Positions 20,649 to 30,331 of a stretch of 64,000 bases of DNA are shown here, piece by piece. Below the pieces are notes generated by a model that saw nothing but the letters and a program-made list of their open reading frames with translations, did not search any database and had not been told where the DNA came from. The position numbers and the translations under genes are program-made. Position 1 is the stretch's first letter. Each line of letters starts with the position of its first letter. This DNA comes from Nocardioides sp. S-1144 (GTDB taxonomy: Bacteria; Actinomycetota; Actinomycetes; Propionibacteriales; Nocardioidaceae). The DNA lies in the NCBI RefSeq assembly GCF_005954645.2, contig NZ_CP040695.2, positions 2,294,001 to 2,358,000 of the forward strand, in the 5' to 3' direction.

Positions 20649-21344
20649 GTGAGCACTGGCCCCCGGCGCGTCCCCGAGTCCGACGGACGCCGGCGGGCAG
20701 CGGCGGCGCGGCGCCGGGTGCGCGAGGCCGAGATCATCGCCGCCACCCGGCAGCACTTCGACACCCGCGGCGCCGGCGAGGCGCAGATCGAGGACGTCGC
20801 CGCGGCCGTCGGCATCAACCGCGCGATCGTCTACCGCGTCTTCACCGGCAAGGAGGAGCTGTTCGCCCTCACCCTGGTCAGCTACCTCGACGAGCTGCGC
20901 GAGGCCCTCGCCGCCGCAGCTGGGGCGGCCACCTCGCCCGCCGGGCGGCTGAGCGGCATCGTCGGCGCCTTCGTCGACTACGGCGTCGCGCACCCGGCGT
21001 TCGTCGACTGCGCGCAGTCGCTGATGCGCCGCCGCGGCGACGAGCTGCTCGACGAGATCTCCGAGGGTGCGCTGTTCCGCCTCGGCCGGGCGATCTCGTC
21101 GTGCCTGACGATCCTGTCCACGACCCTCGAGGACGGCGTCCGCGCCGGTGACTTCGCCGCGTCGGTCGACCCGGTCCTGGTGGCCAACACGCTCTACGCC
21201 TCCGGCCTGGGCGCGCTGCAGCTCGCCCACGTCGGCATCCTCGTCGAGGAGGCCGCACCCGGCATCCCGACGGTCGGCACGATCACCGCCGACCAGGTGC
21301 GCGCGCACCTGGTCGCCTCGGCGCTGGGGCTGACCCGGCCGTAG
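20649..21344 (+). CDS. TetR family transcriptional regulator
   Basis: 231 residues. N-terminal TetR HTH: REAEIIAATRQHFDTRGAGEAQIEDVAAAVGINRAIVYRVFTGKEELF split across residues ~25-75. Long C-terminal ligand domain rich in Ala/Leu helices. It lies next to fadA2-fabG4-htdX as in M. tuberculosis, where Rv0238 (TetR) precedes the Rv0241c-Rv0243 genes, so regulation of this fatty-acid block by an acyl-CoA ligand is likely by synteny. GTG start fixed by the TACGAT box. Its 3' end faces that of fadA2, 12 bases away. Confidence 0.85.
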   Translation: MSTGPRRVPESDGRRRAAAARRRVREAEIIAATRQHFDTRGAGEAQIEDVAAAVGINRAIVYRVFTGKEELFALTLVSYLDELREALAAAAGAATSPAGRLSGIVGAFVDYGVAHPAFVDCAQSLMRRRGDELLDEISEGALFRLGRAISSCLTILSTTLEDGVRAGDFAASVDPVLVANTLYASGLGALQLAHVGILVEEAAPGIPTVGTITADQVRAHLVASALGLTRP

Positions 21345-21356
21345 CGGCCGGGGCGG

Positions 21357-22646
21357 TCAGGCGCGCTCGAGCAGCGCCACCACGCCCTGCCCGCCAGCCG
21401 CGCAGATCGAGATCACGCCGCGGCCGGTGCCGCCCTCGGACGTCGCGAGCAGCTTGGCCAGCACGTTGACGATCCGTCCGCCGGTCGCCGCGAACGGGTG
21501 GCCGGCCGCGAGCGAGGAGCCGTGCACGTTGAGTCGGCTGCGGTCGATCGGGCCGAGCGGGCCGTCGAGCCCGAGCCGCTGCTGGCAGAAGACCGGGTCC
21601 TCCCAGGCGGCGAGCGTGGCGAGCACCTGGGAGGCGAAGGCCTCGTGGATCTCGTAGTAGTCGAAGTCCTGGAGGCTCAGCCCGTTGCGGGCCAGCATCC
21701 GCGGCATCGCGTACGCCGGCGCCATCAGCAGGCCCTCGCCGCCGTTGACGTGGTCGACGGCGGCGGTCTCGAAGTCCGACAGGTAGGCCAGGACCGGCAG
21801 GCCCCGCTCGGCGGCCCACTCCTCCGAGGCCAGCAGCACCACGGAGGCGCCGTCGGTCAGCGGCGTCGAGTTGCCGGCGGTCATCGTGGCCGCCTCGCCC
21901 CGGCCGAAGACCGGCTTGAGCCGCCCGAGCTTCTCGACGGTGGAGTCGCCGCGCAGGTTGGTGTCGCGCTCGACGCCGCGGAACGGCGTCACCTGGTCGT
22001 CGAGGAACCCCGCGTCGTAGGCCGCGGCCAGCTTCTGGTGCGAGGCCGCCGCGAGCTCGTCCTGCGCCTCACGGGTGACCTGCCACTCCAGCGCGGTCAG
22101 CGCGGCGTGCTCCCCCATCGACAGCCCGGTGCGCGGCTCGCCGTTCTGCGGGACCTCCAGGCCGATGTCGCCGGGCCGGATGGCGGCCAGGGCCTTGATC
22201 CGCGAGGCGGTGTCGCGGGCGGCGTTGACCTTCATCAGCTTCCGGCGGAGCCGGTCGCTGATCGCGACCGGCGCGTCGGACGTGGTGTCGGTGCCGCCCG
22301 CGATGCCGACGTCGATCTGCCCGAGGGCGATCTTGTTGGCCACCTGGATCGTCGCCTGCAGCCCGGTGCCGCACGCCTGCTGGATGTCGGTCGCGGGCGT
22401 CTCGGGCGACAGGCGGGACCCGAGGACCGACTCGCGCGCGAGGTTGAAGTCGCGGGCGTGCTTGAGCACCGCGCCGGCCACGACCTCACCGAGGCGCTCG
22501 CCCTCCAGCCCGAACCGGGCGACGAGCCCGTCGATGGCGGCGGTGAGCATCTCCTGGTTGGACGCCTCGGCGTAGACCGAGCTGGACCGGGCGAAGGGTA
22601 TCCGGTTGCCACCGACGACGGCGACCCGGCGGGTACGTTCGTTCAT
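21357..22646 (-). CDS. fadA2: Acetyl-CoA C-acyltransferase (thiolase), FadA2-like
   Basis: 429 residues. Thiolase signatures: acyl-accepting Cys in QQACGTGLQ (about residue 90), GGTDTTSDAPVAI, catalytic His in NVHGSSLAAGHPF (about 380) and second Cys in SICAAGGQG (about 415); EIHEAFASQ replaces the common NEAFA, as in the FadA2/FadI group. It would catalyse thiolytic cleavage or Claisen condensation of 3-ketoacyl-CoA. Divergent from fabG4 over 131 bp. The block thiolase / reductase / hydratase equals Rv0243-Rv0242c-Rv0241c, covering three consecutive beta-oxidation-type reactions. Confidence 0.92.
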   Translation of the reverse strand: MNERTRRVAVVGGNRIPFARSSSVYAEASNQEMLTAAIDGLVARFGLEGERLGEVVAGAVLKHARDFNLARESVLGSRLSPETPATDIQQACGTGLQATIQVANKIALGQIDVGIAGGTDTTSDAPVAISDRLRRKLMKVNAARDTASRIKALAAIRPGDIGLEVPQNGEPRTGLSMGEHAALTALEWQVTREAQDELAAASHQKLAAAYDAGFLDDQVTPFRGVERDTNLRGDSTVEKLGRLKPVFGRGEAATMTAGNSTPLTDGASVVLLASEEWAAERGLPVLAYLSDFETAAVDHVNGGEGLLMAPAYAMPRMLARNGLSLQDFDYYEIHEAFASQVLATLAAWEDPVFCQQRLGLDGPLGPIDRSRLNVHGSSLAAGHPFAATGGRIVNVLAKLLATSEGGTGRGVISICAAGGQGVVALLERA

Positions 22647-22777
22647 GCGACCATACTGGCCGGTAACACCGCGTCGCGAAAGCCGGTGAGGGCCACGTCA
22701 CGAAATGTGGACTCCGAGTTACACCCGTAGTTGCATCACCTGGTCAGACCATCACCGAGAGCGAGGCAGCAGCCGCC

Positions 22778-24130
22778 ATGAGCGACAAGTATCAGGGCTT
22801 CACGTCGACCCCGGTCGGCAGGATCCTGGTGAGGAACCTGGGACTTCCCGACCCCACCCGCCTCGAGCGCTGGACCGAGGGCGCACCGCTGGTCGACGGC
22901 ACCGTGCTGGTCGGTGGCTCCGGCCGCCTGGCCGAGTCGCTGCCCTCCCTGCTCGGCACGCTCGGGGTCACCGTGACCACCGTCGCGCCGGAGGAGGGAC
23001 GCCTCAAGGGTCTCGTCCTCGACGCCACCGGCCTGACGTCGTCGTCCGAGCTGGTCGCGCTGCGCCAGTTCTTCACCCCCGTGCTCCGCCGCCTGGCCAC
23101 GTGCGGCCGCGTCGTCGTGCTCGGGACGCCGCCCGAGCTGGTCCGCGGCGCGGAGCGGGTCGCGCAGCGCGCGCTCGAGGGCTTCACGCGCAGCCTGGGC
23201 AAGGAGGTCGGGCACGGCAGCACCGTCCAGCTCGTGCACGTCGCCGACGGCGCCGAGAGCGGCGTCGCCAGCACGCTGGCGTTCCTGCTGTCGCCGAAGT
23301 CCGCCTACGTGTCCGGCCAGGTGGTCCGCATCGGCGCGCACGGCGTCACCGACGTGCCCGTCGTCGCCACGCCCGAGGACCTGGTCGCCCCGCTGGCCGG
23401 CAGGGTCGCCCTCGTCACCGGCGCCAGCCGCGGCATCGGCGAGCAGATCGCCCGCGTGCTGCACCGCGACGGGGCGAGGGTCGTCGGGGTCGACGTCCCC
23501 CAGGCGGCCAGCGAGCTGCAGGCGCTGATGAAGGAGCTCGACGGCGACTGGCTGACCCTCGACATCACCGGCAAGGACGCCCCGCAGCGCATCGCCCACC
23601 ACCTGCGCAGCAAGCACGGCGGGGTCGACGTCGTCGTCCACAACGCCGGCATCACCCGCGACCGGAAGCTCGCCAACATGGACGACGCCCGCTGGGAGTC
23701 GGTCGTCGCGGTGAACCTGACCGCGCCCGAGCTGATCACGCGCGAGCTGCTCGAGCAGGACCTCGTCCGCGACCACGGCGCCATCGTCGGGGTCGCCTCG
23801 ATCGCCGGCATCGCCGGCAACGTGGGCCAGACCAACTACGCGGCCTCCAAGGCCGGCGTGATCGGCCTGGTCGACTCCCTGGCCGACGAGCTCGCCGAGC
23901 AGGGGCGTGGCATCACCGTCAACGCCGTCGCGCCCGGGTTCATCGTCACCCAGATGACCGCCGCGGTGCCGTTCGCGACCCGCGAGGTGGGCCAGCGGCT
24001 GAACGCGATGGCCCAGGGCGGCCTGCCGGTCGACGTCGCCGAGACGATCGCCTGGTACGCCCACCCCGCCTCGAGCCTGGTCAACGGCAACGTCGTGCGG
24101 GTCTGCGGCCAGATGATGCTGGGGGCCTAG
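22778..24130 (+). CDS. fabG4: High-molecular-weight 3-oxoacyl reductase, FabG4-like
   Basis: 450 residues, far longer than ordinary FabG (~245). Residues 1-200 form a flavodoxin-like nonfunctional Rossmann domain; residues ~205-450 are the SDR catalytic domain with VTGASRGIGEQ (about 213), HNAGITRD, catalytic Ser in GVASIAGIAGN and YAASK (Tyr about 353). This two-domain plan is that of M. tuberculosis FabG4 (Rv0242c), an NADH-dependent ketoacyl-CoA reductase. ATG start; about 130 bp of shared upstream DNA with fadA2 includes AGAGCGAGG-type weak ribosome sites. The hydratase gene follows two bases after its stop. Confidence 0.92.
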   Translation: MSDKYQGFTSTPVGRILVRNLGLPDPTRLERWTEGAPLVDGTVLVGGSGRLAESLPSLLGTLGVTVTTVAPEEGRLKGLVLDATGLTSSSELVALRQFFTPVLRRLATCGRVVVLGTPPELVRGAERVAQRALEGFTRSLGKEVGHGSTVQLVHVADGAESGVASTLAFLLSPKSAYVSGQVVRIGAHGVTDVPVVATPEDLVAPLAGRVALVTGASRGIGEQIARVLHRDGARVVGVDVPQAASELQALMKELDGDWLTLDITGKDAPQRIAHHLRSKHGGVDVVVHNAGITRDRKLANMDDARWESVVAVNLTAPELITRELLEQDLVRDHGAIVGVASIAGIAGNVGQTNYAASKAGVIGLVDSLADELAEQGRGITVNAVAPGFIVTQMTAAVPFATREVGQRLNAMAQGGLPVDVAETIAWYAHPASSLVNGNVVRVCGQMMLGA

Positions 24131-24132
24131 CC

Positions 24133-25020
24133 GTGAGCACCCCGCGCACGAGCCCGGTCACCGTCCTGCTGCGCGCCGCCCTCCCGTCGGTCCCCGTCGT
24201 CAACCGGCTGCCCGGCGTCCGCAAGGCCCCGGCGTCCCGCTTCACCGGCCTCGTGCGGACCGCGCCGCCGGTCACGATCGACCGCGCGCACGTCGAGCGG
24301 TACGCCCGCGTCTGCGGCTTTCCGGCCAAGGACGTCGTCCCGCTCCCCTACCCGCACCTGCTCGCCTTCGGCATGCAGATGGCGATGATGAGCGACCAGG
24401 CCTTCCCGGCCCCGGCGATCGGCATGGTGCACGTGGCGAACTCGATCACCCAGCACCGGCCGGTCGCGGTCGGCGAGTCGGTGAGCGTCACCGCGCGGGT
24501 CGGGGCGCCGCTCCCGCACCCGCGGGGCACGGTGTACGAGTTCGTCACCGAGGTCCGCGCCGACGACGAGCTGGTGTGGCAGGAGGTCTCGGCCTACCTG
24601 CGTCGCGGTCGCGGCGACGCCGCCGCGGTGTACGGCACGGTTCCGCCCGCGGTCGAGCCCGGCGGGATCCCCTGGCGGCTGCCCGCCGACCTCGGGCGCC
24701 GGTACGCCGCGGTGTCCGGCGACCGCAACCCGATCCACCTGCACCCGCTGACCGCGCGGGCGCTCGGCTTCCCGCGCCAGATCGCCCACGGCATGTGGAC
24801 CCTGGCCCGGTGCGTCGCCGCCCTCGAGAACCGGCTCCCGGACGCCGTGCGCGTCGACGTCGCCTTCAAGCGGCCGGTGCTGCTGCCCGGCACCGTCGTC
24901 CTCGGCACCGCGCGCGTCGAGGGTGACGGCGACACCGTTCCGGGCTGGGGCTTCGGCCTGACCAGCCCCACCGGCACCACGCACCTCACCGGTCGGACCG
25001 CCCACCCCGGTCTCGGCTGA
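24133..25020 (+). CDS. htdX: MaoC-like (R)-specific enoyl/3-hydroxyacyl dehydratase, HtdX-like
   Basis: 295 residues forming two hot-dog halves. The C-terminal half holds the hydratase-2 motif YAAVSGDRNPIHLHPLTA with downstream FPRQIAHGMW (about 192-220); the Asp and His are the catalytic pair. It follows fabG4 after two bases with a GTG start, so the pair is cotranscribed. Synteny with Rv0241c (HtdX) supports 3-hydroxyacyl-thioester dehydration. Together with FadA2 and FabG4 it can run acyl-CoA chain shortening or elongation. Confidence 0.88.
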   Translation: MSTPRTSPVTVLLRAALPSVPVVNRLPGVRKAPASRFTGLVRTAPPVTIDRAHVERYARVCGFPAKDVVPLPYPHLLAFGMQMAMMSDQAFPAPAIGMVHVANSITQHRPVAVGESVSVTARVGAPLPHPRGTVYEFVTEVRADDELVWQEVSAYLRRGRGDAAAVYGTVPPAVEPGGIPWRLPADLGRRYAAVSGDRNPIHLHPLTARALGFPRQIAHGMWTLARCVAALENRLPDAVRVDVAFKRPVLLPGTVVLGTARVEGDGDTVPGWGFGLTSPTGTTHLTGRTAHPGLG

Positions 25021-25050
25021 CCCCTCCCGGCGTCGGCGTCGTCGGCGGCG

Positions 25051-25944
25051 TCAGCGGGTCTTGGGGCGGATCAGGCCCTCCTGGGCGACGGTGGCGACCA
25101 GGACGCCGTCCTGGCGGAAGACGCGACCGATCGAGAGGCCGCGGGCGCCGCCGGCGGAGGGCGACCACTGGTCGTAGAGCCACCACTCGTCGACGCGGAA
25201 GGGCCGGTGGAACCACACCGTGTGGTCGAGCGAGGCCATCTGCACCGTCGTCGGGTCGGCGCCGTCGTGGGCGGCCAGCGAGGCCCCCAGCAGCGAGACG
25301 TCGCTGGCGAAGGTGAACGCCGCGAGGTGCTCGAGGGGGTCGTCGCCCATCTCGCCGCGGATCCGGATCCACATCCGCGACTGCGACGGGTGGTCGGGGT
25401 CGGGGTCGAGGCCGCGCCGCGAGCTGCCGAGCCACCGGGCGTCGAGCGCCGCCCACTCCTTGCCGAGCGCGTCGGACTCCTCGTTGCCGCGCCGTCGCAT
25501 CAGCTCCATCAGGTCCACGCCCTCCTCGGGGGGCTTGACCCGGGGCATCACGTCCTGGTGCTCGAGACCTTCCTCGAGCCGCTGGAAGCTGAGCGTCTGG
25601 TAGTAGATCGCGCGGCCGTGCTGGCGGGCGACGACCCGGCGGGTGACGAACGAGCGTCCGTCGCGGATCCGCTCGACGTCGTAGATGATCGGCACCGAGT
25701 AGTCACCGGGGAGCAGGAAGTAGGAGTGCAGGGAGTGCACGTGGAGGTCGGGCTCCACGGTCCGGGCCGCCGCGATGAGCGACTGCGCGGCCACCTGGCC
25801 GCCGTAGACCCGCTGGCGGGTCGTGTCGGGCTGCTTGCCGCGGAACAGGTCGACGTCGAGGTACTCGAGGTCGAGCAGCGCGACGAGGTCACGGGCCGGG
25901 TCCGGGGCGGCGTCCTGGGCGGCGTCCGGGGCGGGGTCGGTCAC
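25051..25944 (-). CDS. tesB: Acyl-CoA thioesterase II, TesB type
   Basis: 297 residues. Double hot-dog thioesterase: N-terminal half has RVYGGQVAAQSLIAA and LHSYFLLPGDYSVPI, C-terminal half MASLDHTVWFHRPFRVDEWWLYDQ with the catalytic Asp of the D-Q/T network and a final FRQDGVLVATVAQEGLIR, which is the family signature. Hydrolyses acyl-CoA in the cytoplasm. GTG start overlaps the PAC2 gene stop by four bases (GTGA). The first 18 residues are an Ala/Pro/Asp repeat of low complexity. Convergent with htdX, 30 bp apart. Confidence 0.92.
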   Translation of the reverse strand: MTDPAPDAAQDAAPDPARDLVALLDLEYLDVDLFRGKQPDTTRQRVYGGQVAAQSLIAAARTVEPDLHVHSLHSYFLLPGDYSVPIIYDVERIRDGRSFVTRRVVARQHGRAIYYQTLSFQRLEEGLEHQDVMPRVKPPEEGVDLMELMRRRGNEESDALGKEWAALDARWLGSSRRGLDPDPDHPSQSRMWIRIRGEMGDDPLEHLAAFTFASDVSLLGASLAAHDGADPTTVQMASLDHTVWFHRPFRVDEWWLYDQWSPSAGGARGLSIGRVFRQDGVLVATVAQEGLIRPKTR

Positions 25945-26870
25945 TGCTCGTCCTTCGGGTCGGGATCCTCCAGGTCGGCGAGGAACTGCTCGAACTGCAG
26001 GCCGATCTCGTCGCCGGTCGGCAGCGGCTCGTCGTCGGCGAGCAGGTTCGCGCCGCTCTCCTCGGCGCGGGCGAACGAGTCGTACTGCCGCTCCAGGGAG
26101 GCGACCACCTCGCCGACCTCCTCGTTGGCCGACAGGTAGCGGGCGATCTCGGCCTCGCGGTCGCTGGCGGCGACGTGCAGCGCCGACAGGTCCAGCGTCA
26201 GCCGTCCGGCTCGCTCCACCTGCTCGAGCAGGACCGCGGCGGCCTGCGGGTACTCCAGCTGCGCGAGGTAGTGCGGGATGTGGGCGACGAAGCCGAGGGC
26301 GTCGCGTCCCCACTCCCCCAGCCGCAGCTCGAGCAGACCCTGCGCGCTGCTGGGCACCCGCAGCTCGCCGGCCCACGGGTTCTCGGAGGTGACGAGGTCC
26401 GGGTTGTTGGCGTGGTGGGTCACCGCGATCGGGCGGGTGTGCGGCACCGCCATCGGCACCGAGCCCATGCTGACCACCAGGGTCACCCCCAGCCGGTCGA
26501 CGACCTCGAGCACGGCCCGGGCGAAGGCCTCCCACCGGTTGTCGGGCTCCGGTCCCTGCAGCAGGAGGTACGGCGTCCCGCCGGCGTCCTGCAGCAGCCG
26601 GACGACGAGCCGCGGCGCGTCGTACTGCTCGTAGTGGTCGCGGACGAACGAGACCGCCGGGCGCCGGGCGCGGTAGTCGTGGAACTGGTCGACGTCGAAG
26701 GTCGCCACGACGGTGCCGCCGTCGGAGAGCGCCGTCAGGTGCTGCGCGGCCAGCGCGGCCGAGGTGCCGGCGTCCAGGAAGCCGTCGAGCGCGACAACCA
26801 TGGTCACCTCGCTGACCGACTCGAGGCCGGGGACCTCGTCGACGATGTGGACCAACCGCTCGGAGCTCAC
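25941..26870 (-). CDS. PAC2 family protein (proteasome assembly chaperone 2-like)
   Basis: 309 residues. Matches the actinobacterial PAC2 family (PF09754; M. tuberculosis Rv2714 is a structurally studied member): VVALDGFLDAG near residue 26, FDVDQFHDYRARRP, GPEPDNRWEAFARAV, GSVPMAVPHTRP and a helical C-terminal acidic tail (LADLEDPDPKDEQ). In eukaryotes PAC2 helps assemble the 20S proteasome; the bacterial role is unproven. GTG start six bases after TAGGGT (leaderless); this -10 box overlaps the upstream gene's stop codon. Coupled to tesB by a four-base overlap. Confidence 0.8.
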   Translation of the reverse strand: MSSERLVHIVDEVPGLESVSEVTMVVALDGFLDAGTSAALAAQHLTALSDGGTVVATFDVDQFHDYRARRPAVSFVRDHYEQYDAPRLVVRLLQDAGGTPYLLLQGPEPDNRWEAFARAVLEVVDRLGVTLVVSMGSVPMAVPHTRPIAVTHHANNPDLVTSENPWAGELRVPSSAQGLLELRLGEWGRDALGFVAHIPHYLAQLEYPQAAAVLLEQVERAGRLTLDLSALHVAASDREAEIARYLSANEEVGEVVASLERQYDSFARAEESGANLLADDEPLPTGDEIGLQFEQFLADLEDPDPKDEQ

Positions 26871-26879
26871 GGGGCAACC

Positions 26880-28346
26880 CTAGGGGCCGGTGGGCGGCGG
26901 GGACGTCGCCGGGCCGGTGGGCGGGGCGCCGTCGGTGGGCTCGGTCACCACGGGCGCGTAGGTGCGGGCCATCAGGTCGGCGCCCCGCCGGGCGACCTCG
27001 GCCAGCGGGACCCGGAGGACCTGGCGCACCACCCGCGCGTCGTCCTGGCCGGGCTCGGCGGTGAAGGCGTCCAGGAGGGCCCAGACACCCTGCTCGCCGC
27101 GGGCGCGTGCCACCCACTCGACCATCCACCACGCGAGGGCGTAGTGCTCGGCGGCGTCCTCGTCGTTGAAGGCGTCCTCGGCGGGCAGGCGCAGCGTCCC
27201 GGCGCGGGCGGCGGCCAGGGTGCGGGCCGGGACCCGGCGCTCCCCGGGGGCGAGGGCCTGGACCGACAGCCACTCGGCCACGCCCTCGCTCAGCCAGACC
27301 GGGGCCTCGTCGTCGTGGGTGCCGACGGCGACGTGGGTGAGCTCGTGCCGCACCAGCCGGGCCAGGTCGGCCGACCGGCGCGGTCCGAGCCGGTCGAGGG
27401 CGCTGCCGTTGAGGGCGAACCGGGTCGAGGCGATGGCGTCGTCGCCCGCCTCCGGGCCCACCGGCACGGTGATGGCCACGGCGTCGAGGGCCTGCGGATC
27501 ACCACCGGGGACCTCCTCGAGCCCCGCGAGGAACGCCGGGTCGGACAGGGCGTAGAAGACGACGGTCCGCGGCCACGCGTAGGGGACCCGGGCGGCGACG
27601 TCGTCGACGCCGGCCGCGACCGTGGCCACGAGCTCGGGGCCGCGCCCGGCGGTGCCGGCGTCGAGCACCCCGAGGACGTTGCCCGTGCGCACCGCGGTGA
27701 CCGCGCCGGTCTCCCACGGCTCGCGCAGGCCGAGGTGGGCGTCCTCCCAGGCCGGGTCGGTGGTCGAGTCGACGACGAACCGGGCACCGTCCGGGGCGAA
27801 CCGGAAGCGGTCGAGGGTGCGCACGGCGTGCTGGTCGAACGCGCCGAGCCGGGTGGTGACCTCGACGACCCCCCAGTAGCCGTCCCCGGTGCGGACCAGG
27901 CTCTCGGGGGCCAGCCGGTAGGAGAACCGGGAGAGGGGCAGCTGGGTGATGCTGGCGAAGTACCGGTCCTCGGAGGCGCGGAGGTCGGCGTCGGCGCCGA
28001 GACCGGCGTCGAACCCGGCGCGGTCACGGGTCAGGACGGCGGTCGCGCGCGCGTCCAGGACGCCCTGGAGGGTGGTGGCGACGTCGGCCGGCACCACCCC
28101 GGTCACCCCGCTCGGACCGCTCGGTCCGGGGCTGCCCGGCGGGACCGGTGCGGCGGTGGAGGTCGCCGGGGCGGCCGGGGCGACCACCGGGTCGGCCGGC
28201 GGCGGGGGCGTGGTGCGGCCGGGGCTTCCGCAGGCGGCGACGCCCAGCGCGAGCAGCGCCAGGCCCGCGGCACGCCCGGTGCTCAGGGCAGTGGTGCGGG
28301 CGGTGGTGGCGACCCGGGACCGGACGTCAGCGCGTGCGGTCGGCAT
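26880..28346 (-). CDS. Lipoprotein with gluzincin-type metallopeptidase motif
   Basis: 488 residues. Signal peptide with lipobox LGVAACGS (Cys about residue 37), Pro/Ala-rich linker, then a ~400-residue outer domain containing [29 protein letters not shown] (about 332-360): HExxH followed by Glu 18-20 residues later, the zinc site of peptidase MA/gluzincin-like proteins. It would face the outside of the membrane. ATG lies inside the dxs 3' end (20-bp overlap). No direct metabolic link to dxs is evident. Substrate unknown; the N-terminal half resembles NTF2-like domains, a weak impression. Confidence 0.75.
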   Translation of the reverse strand: MPTARADVRSRVATTARTTALSTGRAAGLALLALGVAACGSPGRTTPPPPADPVVAPAAPATSTAAPVPPGSPGPSGPSGVTGVVPADVATTLQGVLDARATAVLTRDRAGFDAGLGADADLRASEDRYFASITQLPLSRFSYRLAPESLVRTGDGYWGVVEVTTRLGAFDQHAVRTLDRFRFAPDGARFVVDSTTDPAWEDAHLGLREPWETGAVTAVRTGNVLGVLDAGTAGRGPELVATVAAGVDDVAARVPYAWPRTVVFYALSDPAFLAGLEEVPGGDPQALDAVAITVPVGPEAGDDAIASTRFALNGSALDRLGPRRSADLARLVRHELTHVAVGTHDDEAPVWLSEGVAEWLSVQALAPGERRVPARTLAAARAGTLRLPAEDAFNDEDAAEHYALAWWMVEWVARARGEQGVWALLDAFTAEPGQDDARVVRQVLRVPLAEVARRGADLMARTYAPVVTEPTDGAPPTGPATSPPPTGP

Positions 28347-30252
28347 CGACGTCGGGTCGGATGCCGCCCGTCCCCCCGGCGGGATCGCCGAGGGCCGACA
28401 TCGCCTCGACGATGCCGAGGGCCAGGGCCTGGGGCGTGAGACCGATCCGCTCGAGGATCGCGGCCCGCTTGGCGTGGTCGAGGAACTCCTGCGGGATGCC
28501 GTGGAGGCGGAACGGCGTGTGCACGCCGGCGGCGTTGAGGGTCTGCAGCAGGACCGCGCCGCAGCCACCGACCTCGCCGTTGTCCTCGATGCTCACGACC
28601 AGGCGGTGGTCGCGGGCCAGCTCGACGACGGCGGGGTCGACCGGCTTGACCCAGCGCGGGTCGACGACCGTGACCCCGATGCCCTGGGCCACGAGGCGGT
28701 CGGCGACGTCGACGGCCACCTCGGCCATCGAGCCGACCGCGACCACGAGGACGTCCTGGTCGCCGGTGCGCACCAGCACGTCGGCCCCGCCGGCCCGGCC
28801 GACCGCCTCGATGTCGGCGGGCGGCGGGCCCTTCGGGAAGCGGACCACGGTGGGGGCGTCGTCGACGTCGACGGCCTCGCCGAGCAGCTCGCGCATCCGG
28901 GTGACGTCGCGCGGAGCGGCGAGCCGCAGGCCCGGCACCACCTGGAGGATCGACATGTCCCACATGCCGTTGTGGCTGGCCCCGTCGTCGCCGGTGACGC
29001 CGGAGCGGTCGAGGACGAAGGTGACGCCGAGGCGGTGCAGGGCGACGTCCATCAGCACCTGGTCGAAGGCCCGGTTGAGGAAGGTCGCGTAGACCGCGAA
29101 CACGGGGTGCAGCCCGCCGAGCGCGAGGCCGGCCGCCGACGTGGCGGCGTGCTGCTCGGCGATGCCGACGTCGAAGGAGCGCTCGGGGAACTGCCGCTGG
29201 AACGCGTCGAGCCCGACGGGGTGGGTCATGGCCGCGGTGATCGCGACGACGTCCTCGCGACGCTGCCCGATCTCCACGATCGCGTCGGAGAAGTGGTCGG
29301 TCCAGATCCGACCCTTGGGCTTCTCGGCGCCGGTCTGCACGTCGAAGGGCCCGGGCGCGTGGAACTGGTCGGCCTCGTGGCGCTCGGCGGGGTCGTAGCC
29401 GTAGCCCTTGCGGGTGATCGCGTGCACGATCACCGGTCCGTTGAACTTCTTGGCCTGGGCCAGCACCTGCTCCATCGCGGCGCGGTCGTGGCCGTCGACG
29501 GGGCCCACGTACTTGAGGCCGAGGTCCTCGAAGAGCCCCTGGGGCGCCAGCGCGTCCTTGAGGCCCTTCTTCATCGCGTGCAGCGCGTCGTAGGCGGCGG
29601 GGCCGACCCCGGGCACCGCGGTGAGGCGCCGCTTGACCAGGTCGAGGACGTTCTCGTAGCGCGGGCTGGTGCGCAGCGAGGTGAGCGCCGTCGCCAGCCC
29701 GCCGATGGTCGGGGTGTAGGAGCGGCCGTTGTCGTTGACGACGATGACCAGCCGGCTGTCCTTGGCGATCGCGATGTTGTTGAGCGCCTCCCAGGCCATG
29801 CCGCCGGTGAGGGCGCCGTCACCGATGACGGCGACGGTGTGCCGGTCCTCGCCGCGGATCCGGTAGGCCTTGGCCAGGCCGTCGGCGTAGCTGAGCGCGG
29901 TTGAGGCGTGGGAGTTCTCGACGATGTCGTGCGGCGACTCCGCCTGGCTGGGGTAGCCGCTCATGCCGCCCTCGCGGCGCAGCGTGCCGAACGTCGCGAC
30001 GCGGCCGGTGACGAGCTTGTGCACGTAGGACTGGTGGCCGGTGTCGAAGACCACGCGGTCGAGCGGGGAGTCGAAGACCCGGTGGATGGCCAGGGTCAGC
30101 TCCACCACGCCGAGGTTGGGGCCGAGGTGGCCGGTGTTGGTCGCGACGGTCCTGATGAGGAGGTCGCGGATCTCGGCAGCCAGCACCTCCAGCTGGTCGT
30201 CGTCGAGGGCGCGCAGGTCGCGCGGCCCGGTGATGGACTCCAGCAGTGACAT
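28327..30252 (-). CDS. dxs: 1-deoxy-D-xylulose-5-phosphate synthase
   Basis: 641 residues, normal DXS length. TPP-binding [16 protein letters not shown] (about residues 142-157), HGP-type GHQSYVHKL near 60, catalytic Glu region [17 protein letters not shown] (about 365), and transketolase C-terminal domain with [17 protein letters not shown]. It makes DXP from pyruvate and glyceraldehyde 3-phosphate, the first step of the MEP isoprenoid pathway, feeding products such as the uppS substrate. ATG 30252 is seven bases after TAACCT, predicted leaderless. Followed by a lipoprotein peptidase gene overlapping 20 bp. Confidence 0.97.
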   Translation of the reverse strand: MSLLESITGPRDLRALDDDQLEVLAAEIRDLLIRTVATNTGHLGPNLGVVELTLAIHRVFDSPLDRVVFDTGHQSYVHKLVTGRVATFGTLRREGGMSGYPSQAESPHDIVENSHASTALSYADGLAKAYRIRGEDRHTVAVIGDGALTGGMAWEALNNIAIAKDSRLVIVVNDNGRSYTPTIGGLATALTSLRTSPRYENVLDLVKRRLTAVPGVGPAAYDALHAMKKGLKDALAPQGLFEDLGLKYVGPVDGHDRAAMEQVLAQAKKFNGPVIVHAITRKGYGYDPAERHEADQFHAPGPFDVQTGAEKPKGRIWTDHFSDAIVEIGQRREDVVAITAAMTHPVGLDAFQRQFPERSFDVGIAEQHAATSAAGLALGGLHPVFAVYATFLNRAFDQVLMDVALHRLGVTFVLDRSGVTGDDGASHNGMWDMSILQVVPGLRLAAPRDVTRMRELLGEAVDVDDAPTVVRFPKGPPPADIEAVGRAGGADVLVRTGDQDVLVVAVGSMAEVAVDVADRLVAQGIGVTVVDPRWVKPVDPAVVELARDHRLVVSIEDNGEVGGCGAVLLQTLNAAGVHTPFRLHGIPQEFLDHAKRAAILERIGLTPQALALGIVEAMSALGDPAGGTGGIRPDVDADRTR

Positions 30253-30331
30253 GCCCTCGAGGTTACCTGCTCGTAGCGCCTCCCCCGGGATCGGCAGGAC
30301 CCCCTCCCGCGGCGGCGCCGTGTCGTTCGCC

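Noticed and set aside
25051-27273. 740-codon frame that fuses an Arg-rich sequence to the thioesterase
   Set aside because: Thioesterase homology begins near 25944; the upstream part overlaps two real genes in a wrong frame.
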